Source: an uncultured Sutterella sp. (GTDB lineage: Bacteria > Pseudomonadota > Gammaproteobacteria > Burkholderiales > Burkholderiaceae_F). From it: a DNA stretch of 64,000 bases. A program made the position numbers and the translations under genes. Of the stretch, positions 10,029 through 18,346 are shown one piece after another (positions within the stretch are counted from its first letter, which is position 1; each line of letters starts with the position of its first letter). The notes beneath the pieces were generated by a model. The model was not told the origin of the DNA, did not search any database, and worked only from the letters and a program-made list of their open reading frames with translations. Location: positions 44,776-108,775 of the forward strand of contig UQUM01000003.1 of assembly GCA_900544255.1 (NCBI GenBank). Reading direction: 5' to 3'.

Positions 10029-10110
10029 TAGTAATCACTTACAAAACAAGTGTTTACTAAAATGAAACATTATGTTTCGGTTGCTTTTACTTTACACTGT
10101 TTTTGTAAAG
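10029..10110 (-). promoter_or_regulatory. Operator-like inverted repeats upstream of the symporter gene
   Basis: Three palindromes lie upstream of the symporter ATG. TAGTAATCACTT-7-AAGTGTTTACTA spans 10029-10059 with 11 of 12 arm bases paired; GAAACATTATGTTTC is at 10064-10078; CTTTACA-7-TGTAAAG is at 10090-10110. Their centres are 27 and 29 bases apart. The region is AT-rich against a GC-rich background and should include the promoter. I do not recognise the regulator. Confidence 0.6.
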
Positions 10111-10172
10111 ATTGCGGTTCCGTATTAACCATCATTTGCGTTTTATCAAAGCCCCATAAAGTTTCGTAGTAC

Positions 10173-10248
10173 AAAAAGCCGGCGACGCCTTGAAGTTCGC
10201 CGGTTTTAGGGTGAAAAAAGGGGAAATTTCCCGCAGAAATTTCCCCTT
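10173..10248 (-). terminator. Two tandem hairpin terminators
   Basis: A first hairpin (AAAGCCGGCGA...TTCGCCGGTTTT, 10173-10206) and a second with a perfect 13-bp stem (AAGGGGAAATTTC/GAAATTTCCCCTT, 10219-10248) sit just past the stop of the minus-strand usp gene at 10279. Both have T-runs on the minus strand, insulating the usp genes from the symporter promoter. Confidence 0.85.
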
Positions 10249-10278
10249 TATGGCGGGCGTGATCAAGCGCCCGAGCAA

Positions 10279-11175
10279 CTAGTGACGGATCAAGAGAATC
10301 GGCACGTCGCCCTGGGCGGCCACACGCGTTGCGGTGGAGCCCATTACGGCGGACTTAAAGCGGCCGTAACCGTGGCTCCCCATCACGACGATGTCGAGCT
10401 TCTTTTTCTTCGCAAACGCCGCAATTTCGTCGCCCGGGTTGCCTACGAGGCAAATTTCTTTCGCGGTAACGCCGGCCTTGGTGAGCAAAGGTCGCACGGG
10501 TTCGACGGCTTCGTCGAATTCCTTCTTCTGCAGTTCGATCACTTCGGATTCGGAAAGCGCGGGCAGTGCCATGCCGGCCATGTCGGGCATGACGGCACCG
10601 GCGTAGTCACTCGTGACGTTGATGAGGAAGAAAGAGGCGCCTTCACCGAAGAGTTCCTTATGCTTCAAGGCGTATTTGATGGCGGCCGTACCGAACTTCG
10701 AGCCGTCCACGGCGATGCCGATGCGCATGGCGTCGACTTCGGGAGCGGGCTTGTTGCGCAAAATGAGAATCGGGTTCTTCGTGCGGGCCAAAACGCCGTT
10801 CGTGACGGATCCCAAGAAGAGCCCCGCTAAGGCCGTGCGGCCGCGGCTCCCCATGATGATGAGGTCGGCGGGGAGTTTGGTTGCTTCTTCGGCGATCTTT
10901 TCCGCGGGATCGCCCACGATGAAGGCTTCGGTGACTTCAACGCCCTTCGTCTTCAAAAACTTACGGGCGGGCTTGAAGATTTTTTCGGCTTCGTCTTCGT
11001 AGTAGCGCATCAGGGAGTCTTTGCTCACGAGGCGCGCCGCACGGGTGGGAAGCGGAGCGAGGACGACGAGAAGTTCGATTTCCGGGTTTTTCCCGAGCAG
11101 CGTGGCACGGGAAGCAACGAATTCCAACGAGTTTTCACTGTAGGAACTGCCGTCAATGGGAACGAGGATTTTCAT
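10279..11175 (-). CDS. Universal stress protein, two UspA domains (copy 1)
   Basis: A 298-residue cytoplasmic protein made of two UspA folds in tandem. Each repeat starts with an I-L-V/I-G-I-x-V/P-x-D-G-S strand (MKILVPIDGSSYS near residue 1; MRIGIAVDGSKFG near 148) and ends with the ATP-binding loop (MGSRGRTALAGLFLGS and MGSHGYGRFKSAVMGS). These loops fit nucleotide-binding Usp members. It has its own promoter and a leader stem-loop and is the first of three related genes in a row (the other two are upstream on the minus strand). A role in stress survival is inferred from the family only. Confidence 0.9.
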   Translation of the reverse strand: MKILVPIDGSSYSENSLEFVASRATLLGKNPEIELLVVLAPLPTRAARLVSKDSLMRYYEDEAEKIFKPARKFLKTKGVEVTEAFIVGDPAEKIAEEATKLPADLIIMGSRGRTALAGLFLGSVTNGVLARTKNPILILRNKPAPEVDAMRIGIAVDGSKFGTAAIKYALKHKELFGEGASFFLINVTSDYAGAVMPDMAGMALPALSESEVIELQKKEFDEAVEPVRPLLTKAGVTAKEICLVGNPGDEIAAFAKKKKLDIVVMGSHGYGRFKSAVMGSTATRVAAQGDVPILLIRH

Positions 11176-11197
11176 AAGTGTGCCTCTTCGATTTTTG

Positions 11198-11287
11198 TTC
11201 GGTCCGCCGTTTCCCCGGAGGGGAAAGAGGTCGGCGGAACCGAAGTCTTTCTTTTTTAGTTATACCCTGTGAACATCCGGCTGTAAA
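11198..11287 (-). promoter_or_regulatory. Promoter and 5' stem-loop of usp copy 1
   Basis: On the minus strand TTTACA (11287-11282) is followed after exactly 17 bases by TATAAC (11264-11259), a good sigma-70 pair, within the string AGGGTATAACT. The same 11-base string recurs upstream of usp copy 3. A long stem (TTCGGT-CCGCC ... GGCGG-A-ACCGAA, 11198-11244) begins just after the expected start point and no T-run follows, so it should be a 5' leader structure and not a terminator. Confidence 0.75.
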
Positions 11288-11305
11288 CACAGGGCGCTAA
11301 GTTTT

Positions 11306-12151
11306 TTACCGTACGATGAGCAACGGAATCTTCGTCTGTGAAGCGATGCGGAGTGCCGTCGACCCCAAAAGCAGCGACTTCAGCCGTCCGTAGCCGTGGC
11401 TGCCCATCACGAGGAACCCGGCGTTGCGGGTTTCGGCAAACGTGGCGACGGCGTCGCCCGGCGTGCCGGTGAGCGCGACTTCTTCCGGTACGACGCCGAT
11501 GGCGGCAAAAAGCGGGCGCACCTTGTCCATCGCGGCTTCAAATTGCTTTTTCCCCGCCAGTTCCGCGCCGTCGGCTCCCGAGGAAACCACCGTGGGACTC
11601 ACGTGTACCAAAATGAAGTTCGGGGTTTCGCCGAAAAGCGAGCGGTGTTCCAGGGCAAACTTCACGGCGGCCCGGCTCTCGTCGGAACCGTCCACGCAGA
11701 AGACGACGTTGACGCCTTTATCCGCGGGCGGCGTCGTGTTCCGAAGCACCAGCATCGGAATGTGGCTGCGTGCCAAGACGCCCATCGTCACCGAGCCGAA
11801 GAGAAGTTCTGAGAAGCCCGACATACCGTGACTCCCCATGATGATGAGGTCGGCGCCGCGATCTTCGGCTTCCCGGGCGATGACTTCCGCCGGGTGTCCG
11901 ACGAGCGCCGTTCTCACGGCGCGGCTTTCGGGCACCGTTCCCGAGGCCTCAAAGGCGTTGGCGGATTCTTCTTCGTAATACCCGGCGAGCGCCTCTTCGC
12001 TCATCAGAGCACCCGCCCGCGCCGGAAGCGAGGGCTGCACGTTGATGAGATCAAGTGCCGGATGATCCGCGAGGAACGTTTTTCGGGAGGCGAGAAAGGC
12101 GAGTGTGCCGCGGCTGAAGTCACTGCCGTCGAGGGGAACCAGAATTTTCAT
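11306..12151 (-). CDS. Universal stress protein, two UspA domains (copy 2)
   Basis: A 281-residue two-domain Usp protein. The first domain opens MKILVPLDGSDFSRG and carries MGSHGMSGFSELLFGS; the second opens VNVVFCVDGSDES and carries MGSHGYGRLKSLLLGS. The ATG at 12151 lies 10 bases after the stop of copy 3 and has AGGAGAC in front, so it is probably cotranscribed with copy 3. The frame is open 18 codons further up, but that part overlaps the upstream gene and lacks the family start. It is more diverged from copies 1 and 3 than those two are from each other. Confidence 0.88.
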   Translation of the reverse strand: MKILVPLDGSDFSRGTLAFLASRKTFLADHPALDLINVQPSLPARAGALMSEEALAGYYEEESANAFEASGTVPESRAVRTALVGHPAEVIAREAEDRGADLIIMGSHGMSGFSELLFGSVTMGVLARSHIPMLVLRNTTPPADKGVNVVFCVDGSDESRAAVKFALEHRSLFGETPNFILVHVSPTVVSSGADGAELAGKKQFEAAMDKVRPLFAAIGVVPEEVALTGTPGDAVATFAETRNAGFLVMGSHGYGRLKSLLLGSTALRIASQTKIPLLIVR

Positions 12152-12161
12152 AAAGTCTCCT

Positions 12162-13052
12162 TTAACGACGGATGAGCAGAATCGGAACGTTGCCGGAACT
12201 GGCAACCCGCATGGCGGTGGAGCCCATCACGGCGGACTTGAAGCGACCGTAGCCGTGGCTGCCCATGACGACGAGGTCGAGCTTTTTCTTGGCGTAGGCG
12301 GCAATTTCCTTACCGGCCTCGCCGACGAGCATCACTTCCTTCGGCTTCACATTCGCTTTTTCAAAGAGCGGACGCACGGTGTCGGCCATTTCTTCGAAGG
12401 TCTGCTTTTCCGCAGCATCGATTTCTTCCGGTGTCATCGTGGGAAGACCGAAGCCCAATTCGGGCATGGCGGCGTTGGTGACGTCGGGGGCGACGGCAAT
12501 GAGGTTGAACTTGGCGGCACGGCCGAAAAGGGCCTGTTGCTTCAGGACAAACTTCACCGCGATCTGACCGTAGGCGGAACCGTCCACGCAGATGCCTACT
12601 TTGAGCGCATCGGCTTCAGGGGCGGGTTTGCCGCGCAGAATCAGAATCGGGTGCTTCGTGCGGGCGAGAACGCCGTTGGTGACGGATCCCAAGAAGAGCC
12701 CTTCGAGCGCGGTACGGCCGCGGCTGCCCATGACGATGAGGTCGGCGCCGAACGCTTCGGCTTCCTGTGCAATCATTTCCGAGGGATCGCCCTGAACGAT
12801 TTTTTCTTCTGCAGCGATGTGGTTCTTCTTGAAGAACTTGCGGGCGGGCTTCAAAAGCTTTTCCGCTTCTTCGTCAAAGTAGGCCTTGACGCCGTCGGGC
12901 GACAAAAGCTGCACGGCACGGGTGGGCAGAGGCTGCTGAACGAGAAGCAGCCGGATCGTGGGTTCCTTGCCGAGAAGCGTAGTACGGGACGCCACGAATT
13001 CGAGTGAATTAGTGCTGTAGGAGCTGCCGTCGTAAGGTACGAGAATTTTCAT
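12162..13052 (-). CDS. Universal stress protein, two UspA domains (copy 3)
   Basis: A 296-residue two-domain Usp protein, close to copy 1 along its whole length (MKILVPYDGSSYSTN start, shared MGSRGRTALEGLFLGS and MGSHGYGRFKSAVMGS loops, both preceded by similar VKAYFDEEAEK-type helices). The start at 13052 has a GAGGGGGAAAT purine-rich site. It is promoter-proximal in a copy 3-copy 2 pair. The similarity of copies 1 and 3 points to duplication within this locus. Confidence 0.9.
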   Translation of the reverse strand: MKILVPYDGSSYSTNSLEFVASRTTLLGKEPTIRLLLVQQPLPTRAVQLLSPDGVKAYFDEEAEKLLKPARKFFKKNHIAAEEKIVQGDPSEMIAQEAEAFGADLIVMGSRGRTALEGLFLGSVTNGVLARTKHPILILRGKPAPEADALKVGICVDGSAYGQIAVKFVLKQQALFGRAAKFNLIAVAPDVTNAAMPELGFGLPTMTPEEIDAAEKQTFEEMADTVRPLFEKANVKPKEVMLVGEAGKEIAAYAKKKLDLVVMGSHGYGRFKSAVMGSTAMRVASSGNVPILLIRR

Positions 13053-13086
13053 AATTTCCCCCTCTCTCAAAGAAAAAGAAACTTTG

Positions 13087-13189
13087 ACGGCTCGCATTGT
13101 TTTTCGGCTGTTGTTGAGCGTCTTTTTAGGGATGCTCCGCGAGCCGTTTTTCTACTAAGAGTTATACCCTAAACGAAAGAAAAAAGACA
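13087..13189 (-). promoter_or_regulatory. Promoter and leader inverted repeat of usp copy 3
   Basis: The minus strand has AGGGTATAACT (13170-13160) identical to the copy 1 promoter, with a poor -35 (TGTCTT, 13189-13184) 17 bases upstream. Downstream, ACGGCTCGC (13087-13095) and GCGAGCCGT (13139-13147) form 9-bp arms of a long leader stem beginning close to the expected transcript start, echoing the copy 1 arrangement. Confidence 0.6.
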
Positions 13190-13273
13190 GGGAAAATGTA
13201 GTACAAATCTGCTTTAACGCAAGGTATTGCTTTTCGTACGCGAAAAAGTGCCGTGAAGCGGGGATTAGGACAC

Positions 13274-13304
13274 AAAAAAAGCCGCTTCGACAATTCGAGG
13301 CGGC
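13274..13304 (-). terminator. Terminator after barstar gene
   Basis: GCCGC-TTCGA and TCGAGGCGGC pair around a 4-base loop; on the minus strand the stem is followed by seven T. It ends the RNase-barstar operon. Confidence 0.85.
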
Positions 13305-13326
13305 GCGCGGCAAGCGAAAAAGCGAG

Positions 13327-13623
13327 TCAGAACTCACGGGCAATGAGACGGATTTTTAAGCGCCCCGCCAGTTCTTCGGCAGCGTCTTCAAAAAGGGCTT
13401 CAAAGGAAAAACGCTCGGCTTCGGTGAGGTCGGCGTCTTCCCAATGAAGCAGATCGACGGTGAGAAAATTCTCACGGTCGGTGAGTAGGTCGTAGAGGGC
13501 ATCTAAGTTGTTGCCGAACCAACTTTCGGCCTTAAGGCCCTCGGCAAACGCCTTAAAGACGCCGTCCTTTTTAAGCCCCAGACAGTCGAGGGTGAGCACG
13601 TCGGAAGAGTAAACGGTCGGCAT
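13327..13623 (-). CDS. Barstar family ribonuclease inhibitor
   Basis: A 98-residue acidic cytoplasmic protein of the barstar family. The signature WFGNNLDALYDLLT (residues about 35-48) and the acidic helix matter for blocking the barnase active site in the family, and are followed by a Phe/Glu-rich C-terminal half. The start codon lies 2 bases after the stop of the secreted RNase gene, so the two are translationally close and cotranscribed. The expected job is to protect the cell against its own RNase before export. Length is a little over Bacillus barstar (about 90). Confidence 0.85.
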   Translation of the reverse strand: MPTVYSSDVLTLDCLGLKKDGVFKAFAEGLKAESWFGNNLDALYDLLTDRENFLTVDLLHWEDADLTEAERFSFEALFEDAAEELAGRLKIRLIAREF

Positions 13624-13625
13624 AA

Positions 13626-14054
13626 TCAGCGCTCCTTAATGCGGCGGAAGGATTGGTAGTGATCGGCGGTGTACCAGTATTCACCGGACGTCGCGGGGTC
13701 TCCCGTCGTGCCTTTCCCTGCAATGATGCGGCGAGGGCCCCGGTTTCTCAGCCCCGGCGTCTTCACGGTGTATTCCGTGTAGTAACCGCGTTTTTGCCGC
13801 GGAAGGATTCGTTCATAGTTGCCGAAGACGGTGCCGTCCTTGGCATAAGGGAAGGGGCCGCCCACTTTGATGAGCGCCAACGTTGCCTGAGCTTCGCGGG
13901 GCAGATCGGCCGCGGCGACGGTGGCTTCGCTCCGGATAAAGGAAAAAGCGTCGGCGGTTTGCGGGACGACGGCGGCTGTGATGCCGCATAAGAGCGCCAG
14001 TGCGGCGGCTAAGGCGGCACTTTTGGCGAAGAAGGTTCGAATGAGACGCTGCAT
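13626..14054 (-). CDS. Secreted guanyl-specific ribonuclease, barnase type
   Basis: A 142-residue protein with an N-terminal signal peptide (basic MQRLIRTFFAK, then an Ala/Leu core, likely cleaved near TADA/FSF), followed by a barnase/RNase N1 fold. Catalytic pieces are visible: Glu in GNYERILP, Arg in GPRRIIAG, and the C-terminal ADHYQSFRRI with the catalytic His, which lines up with TDHYQTFTKI of barnase. The ATG at 14054 gives a standard signal peptide; 13 more upstream codons are open but unneeded. It forms an operon with the barstar gene. It probably acts outside the cell, as a scavenging nuclease or a weapon. Confidence 0.87.
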   Translation of the reverse strand: MQRLIRTFFAKSAALAAALALLCGITAAVVPQTADAFSFIRSEATVAAADLPREAQATLALIKVGGPFPYAKDGTVFGNYERILPRQKRGYYTEYTVKTPGLRNRGPRRIIAGKGTTGDPATSGEYWYTADHYQSFRRIKER

Positions 14055-14110
14055 GGTGTCCAATCCGTACGGCTGATAACAAAAACGCCGCAAGGTGCGG
14101 CGATGATGCG

Positions 14111-14186
14111 TGGCGTCCCCATGGGGATTCGAACCCCAGTTCTAACCGTGAGAGGGTCATGTCCTAGGCCTCTAGACGATGGGGAC
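14111..14186 (-). tRNA. tRNA-Glu (anticodon CTC)
   Basis: The minus strand reads GTCCCCATCGTCTAGAGG at the 5' end and closes with GGGGAC-G-CCA. The seven-base acceptor stem, the T-arm GGGGTTCGAATCCCC and the anticodon loop CCTCTCACG, giving anticodon CTC, are clear. It aligns closely with bacterial tRNA-Glu. The CCA is encoded, giving 76 bases. The CTC form reads GAG; a TTC form would be expected elsewhere. Confidence 0.96.
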
Positions 14187-14244
14187 AGAGGCTTTTTGAG
14201 AAAGGCCGTCATTCTAACTGACGGCCTCTCGTTATGCAAACGCG

Positions 14245-15438
14245 TTATTGAGCGGCCAGTGGCGCTTTCGGCGTGCGCTTCATGGAACCCGCCACCAAGT
14301 CGAACTTAAAGAACCGGCATTCCAAGGGGCCGTTCATGAGGGGAACCTTGCGGGATTCGGAGAGCCGCATCTGACGCGGCAGCAGACGGTCGCTCGTCAA
14401 AAGCCACGCGGTCCAACCCGCAAAGTGATGCTTCAGGTTGTCCGCCACATCCTTCATCATGGCGGCAACCGAGGCGCTCTTCGGATTGGACTGTTCGCCG
14501 TACGGGGGATTCGAAATGAGAAGCCCTGCGGCGGCCGCAGGTTCTACCTTACGGGCGTCGCACTGCTTAAAGGTGAGTCGACCGTCGTCAAGCAGCGCAC
14601 CCAATCCCGCCTTACGGGCATTTTCACGGGCTTTTTCAACGACGATGGAACTGATGTCGCTTGCGGCGATCGTCACCTTGGCGGAACGGTTGACGGCGGC
14701 AAGGGCGTCGTCCTTGATTTCCTGCCAGAGTTCCTTATCAAAGTCCGCAAAGTTTTCAAAAAGGAAGTGCCGCTTGAGACCGGGAGCCATGTTGCAGGCA
14801 ATCTGCGCGGCTTCGATGGCAATCGTGCCTGAGCCGCAGAACGTGTCCTGAAGGGGCGTGTCGGGCGTCCAGCCCGCGAGTTTCAATAGGGCGGCCGCGA
14901 GGTTTTCCTTTAAGGGGGCTTCGCCCTTATCCTCGCGCCAACCGCGCTTAAAGAGGGCTTCGCCGCAAAGGTCGAGGTAGAACGTGCAGAAACGTTCGCT
15001 CACGTACGCAAACACACGGATGTCGGGATGAGCGCGCTCCACGTCCGGACGCTTTTCAAAAAAGTGCACGAAGCGGTCGCAGATGCCGTCCTTGATGCGC
15101 AGGAGGGCAAAGTCCAGGCTCTGCAGCGGAGAGCGATGCGCGTTGATGTCGACGCGGAACGTCTGGCTTGCATCGAAATAGTTTTCCCACTTGGTGCGGC
15201 AGGCGAAGTTATAGATGTCTTCGGCGTCGCGGTAGTCGCTCGAACCCAAGCGCATCAGGATGCGGCTTGCCAAACGGCTCGTGAGGCAGGCGCGCATGGC
15301 GGCTTCCATGTCGCCGTCGAAAGCAACGCCGCCGCGCTCAGTTTTGTAGATTTTGCCGCCTGCGGCGACGAGTTCATCGGCGAGCATCGTCTCGAGCCCC
15401 AGCGGGCAGACGGCATAGAAAGAAAGAGGTTTTGCCAT
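14245..15438 (-). CDS. THUMP-domain class I SAM-dependent RNA methyltransferase (RlmL-type)
   Basis: A 397-residue protein resembling the N-terminal methyltransferase half of E. coli RlmKL, which makes m2G2445 in 23S rRNA. It has an N-terminal ferredoxin-like/THUMP part (residues about 1-160), then the Rossmann core with DTFCGSGTIAIEAA (SAM loop) and the catalytic NPPYG near residue 320. Many betaproteobacteria carry this stand-alone form. The ATG at 15438 starts MAKPLSFYAVCPLG five bases after the proA stop; an ATG six codons earlier overlaps proA. It is the last gene of the lptE-holA-proA series. Confidence 0.85.
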   Translation of the reverse strand: MAKPLSFYAVCPLGLETMLADELVAAGGKIYKTERGGVAFDGDMEAAMRACLTSRLASRILMRLGSSDYRDAEDIYNFACRTKWENYFDASQTFRVDINAHRSPLQSLDFALLRIKDGICDRFVHFFEKRPDVERAHPDIRVFAYVSERFCTFYLDLCGEALFKRGWREDKGEAPLKENLAAALLKLAGWTPDTPLQDTFCGSGTIAIEAAQIACNMAPGLKRHFLFENFADFDKELWQEIKDDALAAVNRSAKVTIAASDISSIVVEKARENARKAGLGALLDDGRLTFKQCDARKVEPAAAAGLLISNPPYGEQSNPKSASVAAMMKDVADNLKHHFAGWTAWLLTSDRLLPRQMRLSESRKVPLMNGPLECRFFKFDLVAGSMKRTPKAPLAAQ

Positions 15439-15443
15439 AGCGT

Positions 15444-16715
15444 TTAGTGACGGCACTCGCCGTTTCCAAGAACAATGTATTTGAGATTGGTGAGCCCTTC
15501 GAGTCCCACGGGGCCCCGGGCGTGAAGTTTTCCGGTACTGATGCCGATTTCGGCCCCCAAGCCGTACACGAAGCCGTCAGCAAGGCGCGTGGAGCAGTTC
15601 ACCATGACGCTGCCGGAATCGACGGCGCGCAGGAAGATGTCGGACGCGCGACGCGAATCCGTGATGATGGCGTCCGTGTGGTGTGAGCCGTGTGTTTCAA
15701 TGTGCTCGATCGCGTCTTCGAGCGTGTCGACGACCGCAATCGAAATGACGGGCGCATTGTATTCGGTGTCCCAGTCGGCGTCGACCGCTCTGACGACGGG
15801 GAGGCCGGCCCTTGTAAGGATTGCTTCTGCACGGCGGTCGCCGCGCATTTCGACGTGTTTCTCAGCATAGAGGGCGCCGATTCGGGGCAGAAAGTCGTCG
15901 GCGACGGCTTTGTGCACAAGCAGCGTTTCCATGGCGTTGCAGGGCGCATAACGCTGAGTCTTCGCGTTGTCGCAGACGGTGACGGCCATTGTGAGATCGG
16001 CGTCTTTGTCGACGTACGTGTGGCAGATGCCGTCCAAGTGCCGGATCATGGGGACGGTCGCTTCTTTCTCCAAGCGAGCGATGAGACCCTTGCCGCCGCG
16101 GGGAATGATGACGTCCACATAGCGATCGGCCGTAATGAGGGCGCCGACGAAGGTGCGGTCGGTGGTAGGGGCGACCTGTACGGCGTCGGCGGGTAACCCG
16201 GCGTCGGCCAACGAGTCAGAAACAAGTTTCCCGAGAAGGCGGTTCGTTTCCTCGGCTTCGGAGCCGCCGCGCAAAATGGCGGCATTGCCGGATTTAAGGG
16301 CGAGAGCCGCCGCGTCCACCGTGACGTTGGGGCGCGCTTCGTAGATGATGCCGACGACACCCAGCGGCACGCGCATTTTTCCCACCCGGATACCGGAAGG
16401 CTGCGGGCGGATGTCGGAAATTTCCCCCACGGGGTCGGCTAAGGCCGCTATGTCGCGGCAGCCTTGCGCCATCTGCTTTAAGACGGTTTCCGTGACGGTG
16501 AGGCGGTCCAAGAAGGCGGGTGCAAGGCCTTCGACGCGGGCCTTTTCGACGTCGCGCCGGTTGGCGGCGTAGACAGCGTCCGCGGCCGCAAGCAACCGAT
16601 CGGCAAGCGAGAATAGCGCCCGGTTCTTCGCATCCGTCGAAGCGACGGATAATTGTCGGGCCGCGGCTTTGGCGCGGCGTCCGACGTCGGTCATCAGAGC
16701 AGTAACATCAGTCAT
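15444..16715 (-). CDS. proA: Gamma-glutamyl phosphate reductase
   Basis: Second step of proline synthesis, reducing gamma-glutamyl phosphate to the semialdehyde with NADPH. The 423-residue protein has the aldehyde dehydrogenase-like fold: cofactor region VGIIYEARPNVTVD, ILRGGSEA, the IPRGGKGLI motif and the catalytic Cys in AKTQRYAPCNAMETLL, all in the expected order. Length matches the family. The stop of holA is five bases before its start region, so it is cotranscribed with holA and lptE. Confidence 0.95.
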   Translation of the reverse strand: MTDVTALMTDVGRRAKAAARQLSVASTDAKNRALFSLADRLLAAADAVYAANRRDVEKARVEGLAPAFLDRLTVTETVLKQMAQGCRDIAALADPVGEISDIRPQPSGIRVGKMRVPLGVVGIIYEARPNVTVDAAALALKSGNAAILRGGSEAEETNRLLGKLVSDSLADAGLPADAVQVAPTTDRTFVGALITADRYVDVIIPRGGKGLIARLEKEATVPMIRHLDGICHTYVDKDADLTMAVTVCDNAKTQRYAPCNAMETLLVHKAVADDFLPRIGALYAEKHVEMRGDRRAEAILTRAGLPVVRAVDADWDTEYNAPVISIAVVDTLEDAIEHIETHGSHHTDAIITDSRRASDIFLRAVDSGSVMVNCSTRLADGFVYGLGAEIGISTGKLHARGPVGLEGLTNLKYIVLGNGECRH

Positions 16716-16720
16716 CGCAG

Positions 16721-17740
16721 TTATTTCCCGGGATTGGCAAGAAACGTGGTGAGGGAGGCGAGTTCAAGCCACGCGTCGCCGTCTTTGTCTTTTACGACGA
16801 GCCCCTTGCCCAAGCGCTCAATATCGGCGCAGAGCATGAGGGCGGCTTCCAGACGCTGTCGGTTGTTGCGCTGGGCGCAGGAACGGATGCGGGCGGCTTT
16901 GTCTTGCCCGCGCACCCCGGCTTCCCAAAGGGCGTCGCGCGGGAGCTTCCCTGCGTCCATCAGAGTGCGGGTGAGGAGCGTGAAACGTACTTCGTCCGTG
17001 ATCTGCCACAGGATGGCGGGGATTGCTTCACCTTCGTTCTTGAGGTTTTCGATGACGCGAAGCGCCCGTCCGGCGTCTCCCGTGAGAGCCGCGTCCAAGA
17101 GTTTTTCCGTGTCAAAGCGCGCGACGTCGAGAACGCCCGACTTCACCATGTCTCCTGTGATGCGGGTGCCTTTGTCGTATTGGTAGGAGAGTTTCAGCAC
17201 TTCCTGCGAGGCGGCAAGAAGGTTCCCTTCGCAACGCGAGGCGAGAAGTTCGATCGCTTCGGCATCTGCGGAGAGTTCATAGCGGGCGAGCCGTTCTCGT
17301 AACCACAGCGGAAGGTCGGAGGGACTCACCGGGCTGCATTCCACGACGCTTGCGGCTGCCGTGAGTTTTTTCCACCACGCGAGCTTTTTCACCGACCAAT
17401 CCGACGGCATCGAGATGATGACGACGACGCCCTCCAAGGGTTCGGAAGCAAGTGCCGTTAGGGTTTCGCTCCCCTTGGTGCCGACGCGGAACGACGTGAG
17501 ACGAATCTCCACGATGCGCTTTTCGGCAAAGAGACTCATGGCGCGGCAGGCGTCAAAAACCTGCGACCAGTCCCAATTGGCGCGCGCATCGAGAATTTGG
17601 CGTTCGGTATAGCCCGCTGCGCGGGCGGCTGCGCGCAGGGCGTCGCACGCTTCAATCATGAGAAGCGGCTCTTCGCCCGTGACGAGCCACAGAGGCGCAA
17701 CGCCCTTTTTGAGTGCGGCCGGAAGTTCCTTAAAGCGCAT
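16721..17740 (-). CDS. holA: DNA polymerase III subunit delta
   Basis: Clamp-loader subunit that opens the sliding clamp. The 339-residue sequence follows the family: N-terminal LWLVTGEEPLLMIEACDALR, the RANWDWSQVF region, an SLFAEKRIVEIR strand, and the C-terminal helical collar domain. Delta is weakly conserved, so assignment leans on these segments plus location beside lptE, its usual neighbour in proteobacteria. Its start is 16 bases after the lptE stop. Confidence 0.9.
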   Translation of the reverse strand: MRFKELPAALKKGVAPLWLVTGEEPLLMIEACDALRAAARAAGYTERQILDARANWDWSQVFDACRAMSLFAEKRIVEIRLTSFRVGTKGSETLTALASEPLEGVVVIISMPSDWSVKKLAWWKKLTAAASVVECSPVSPSDLPLWLRERLARYELSADAEAIELLASRCEGNLLAASQEVLKLSYQYDKGTRITGDMVKSGVLDVARFDTEKLLDAALTGDAGRALRVIENLKNEGEAIPAILWQITDEVRFTLLTRTLMDAGKLPRDALWEAGVRGQDKAARIRSCAQRNNRQRLEAALMLCADIERLGKGLVVKDKDGDAWLELASLTTFLANPGK

Positions 17741-17755
17741 GGCGGCGGTTCCGAC

Positions 17756-18265
17756 TTATTCCGCGGCCGCCTTAAGTGGCTTGGCGGCTTCGACGCGGCG
17801 CAGCATCTGATTGGCGGCATCCGACTGCATTTCCTGGTACACGAGCGCTTCGGAATTCTGACGGCTTAAGTATTCGTCGTCGCTGTAGGAGACGGAACGC
17901 ACGGCCGAAATGACGGATTCCGGGACGTATTCCCGGCCGTCGGGAGCCGAAACCTTAAACGCCACCTTGAGCGTGAGTTCGTATTCGGCGGCGTCGCCCT
18001 TCGTGTTGTAGGAGAGAACGTCACGCGACTGCGACATCGAGGTGACCTTCAGAATGGCTTCGGCGTCCGTCGCGGAATTGACGACCTTTACGGAAGAACC
18101 CGCGGTAAGGAGTCGCACGAGACGCGCGCGGAATGCGGAGTTTTCGTCCATGTCCACGTAAAGCGTCTTAAAAGGCAGCGTGAAGCTGCCGCGCAGGTGA
18201 AAACCGCACCCGGAGAGAACCAAAGCGGAGGCGGCACCCAGAATAAGCCGGCGGGAAATCGTCAT
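17756..18265 (-). CDS. lptE: LPS-assembly lipoprotein LptE
   Basis: Outer-membrane lipoprotein that plugs the LptD barrel during lipopolysaccharide insertion. The 169-residue precursor has a signal peptide (MTISRRLILGAASALV) and lipobox LSGC, then GFHLRGSFTLPFKTLYVDMD, the typical LptE start after the lipid Cys. Serine and aspartate-rich beta segments follow and the C-terminus is Ala/Lys-rich. The ATG at 18265 is chosen because it gives this signal peptide. It is normally just downstream of leuS; here leuS lies 4 kb away with opposite-strand genes between. Confidence 0.9.
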   Translation of the reverse strand: MTISRRLILGAASALVLSGCGFHLRGSFTLPFKTLYVDMDENSAFRARLVRLLTAGSSVKVVNSATDAEAILKVTSMSQSRDVLSYNTKGDAAEYELTLKVAFKVSAPDGREYVPESVISAVRSVSYSDDEYLSRQNSEALVYQEMQSDAANQMLRRVEAAKPLKAAAE

Positions 18266-18346
18266 GAAAAAAGGCCTATCGAGAAAAAAACAGTAACTCT
18301 CCATTATAAGGAGGCTCGGCACTGGGCTAAACTCTCTTTTGCCGGG

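Noticed and set aside
14187..14244. Attachment site at the tRNA-Glu 3' end
   Set aside because: No integrase and no repeat of the tRNA 3' end found in the window.
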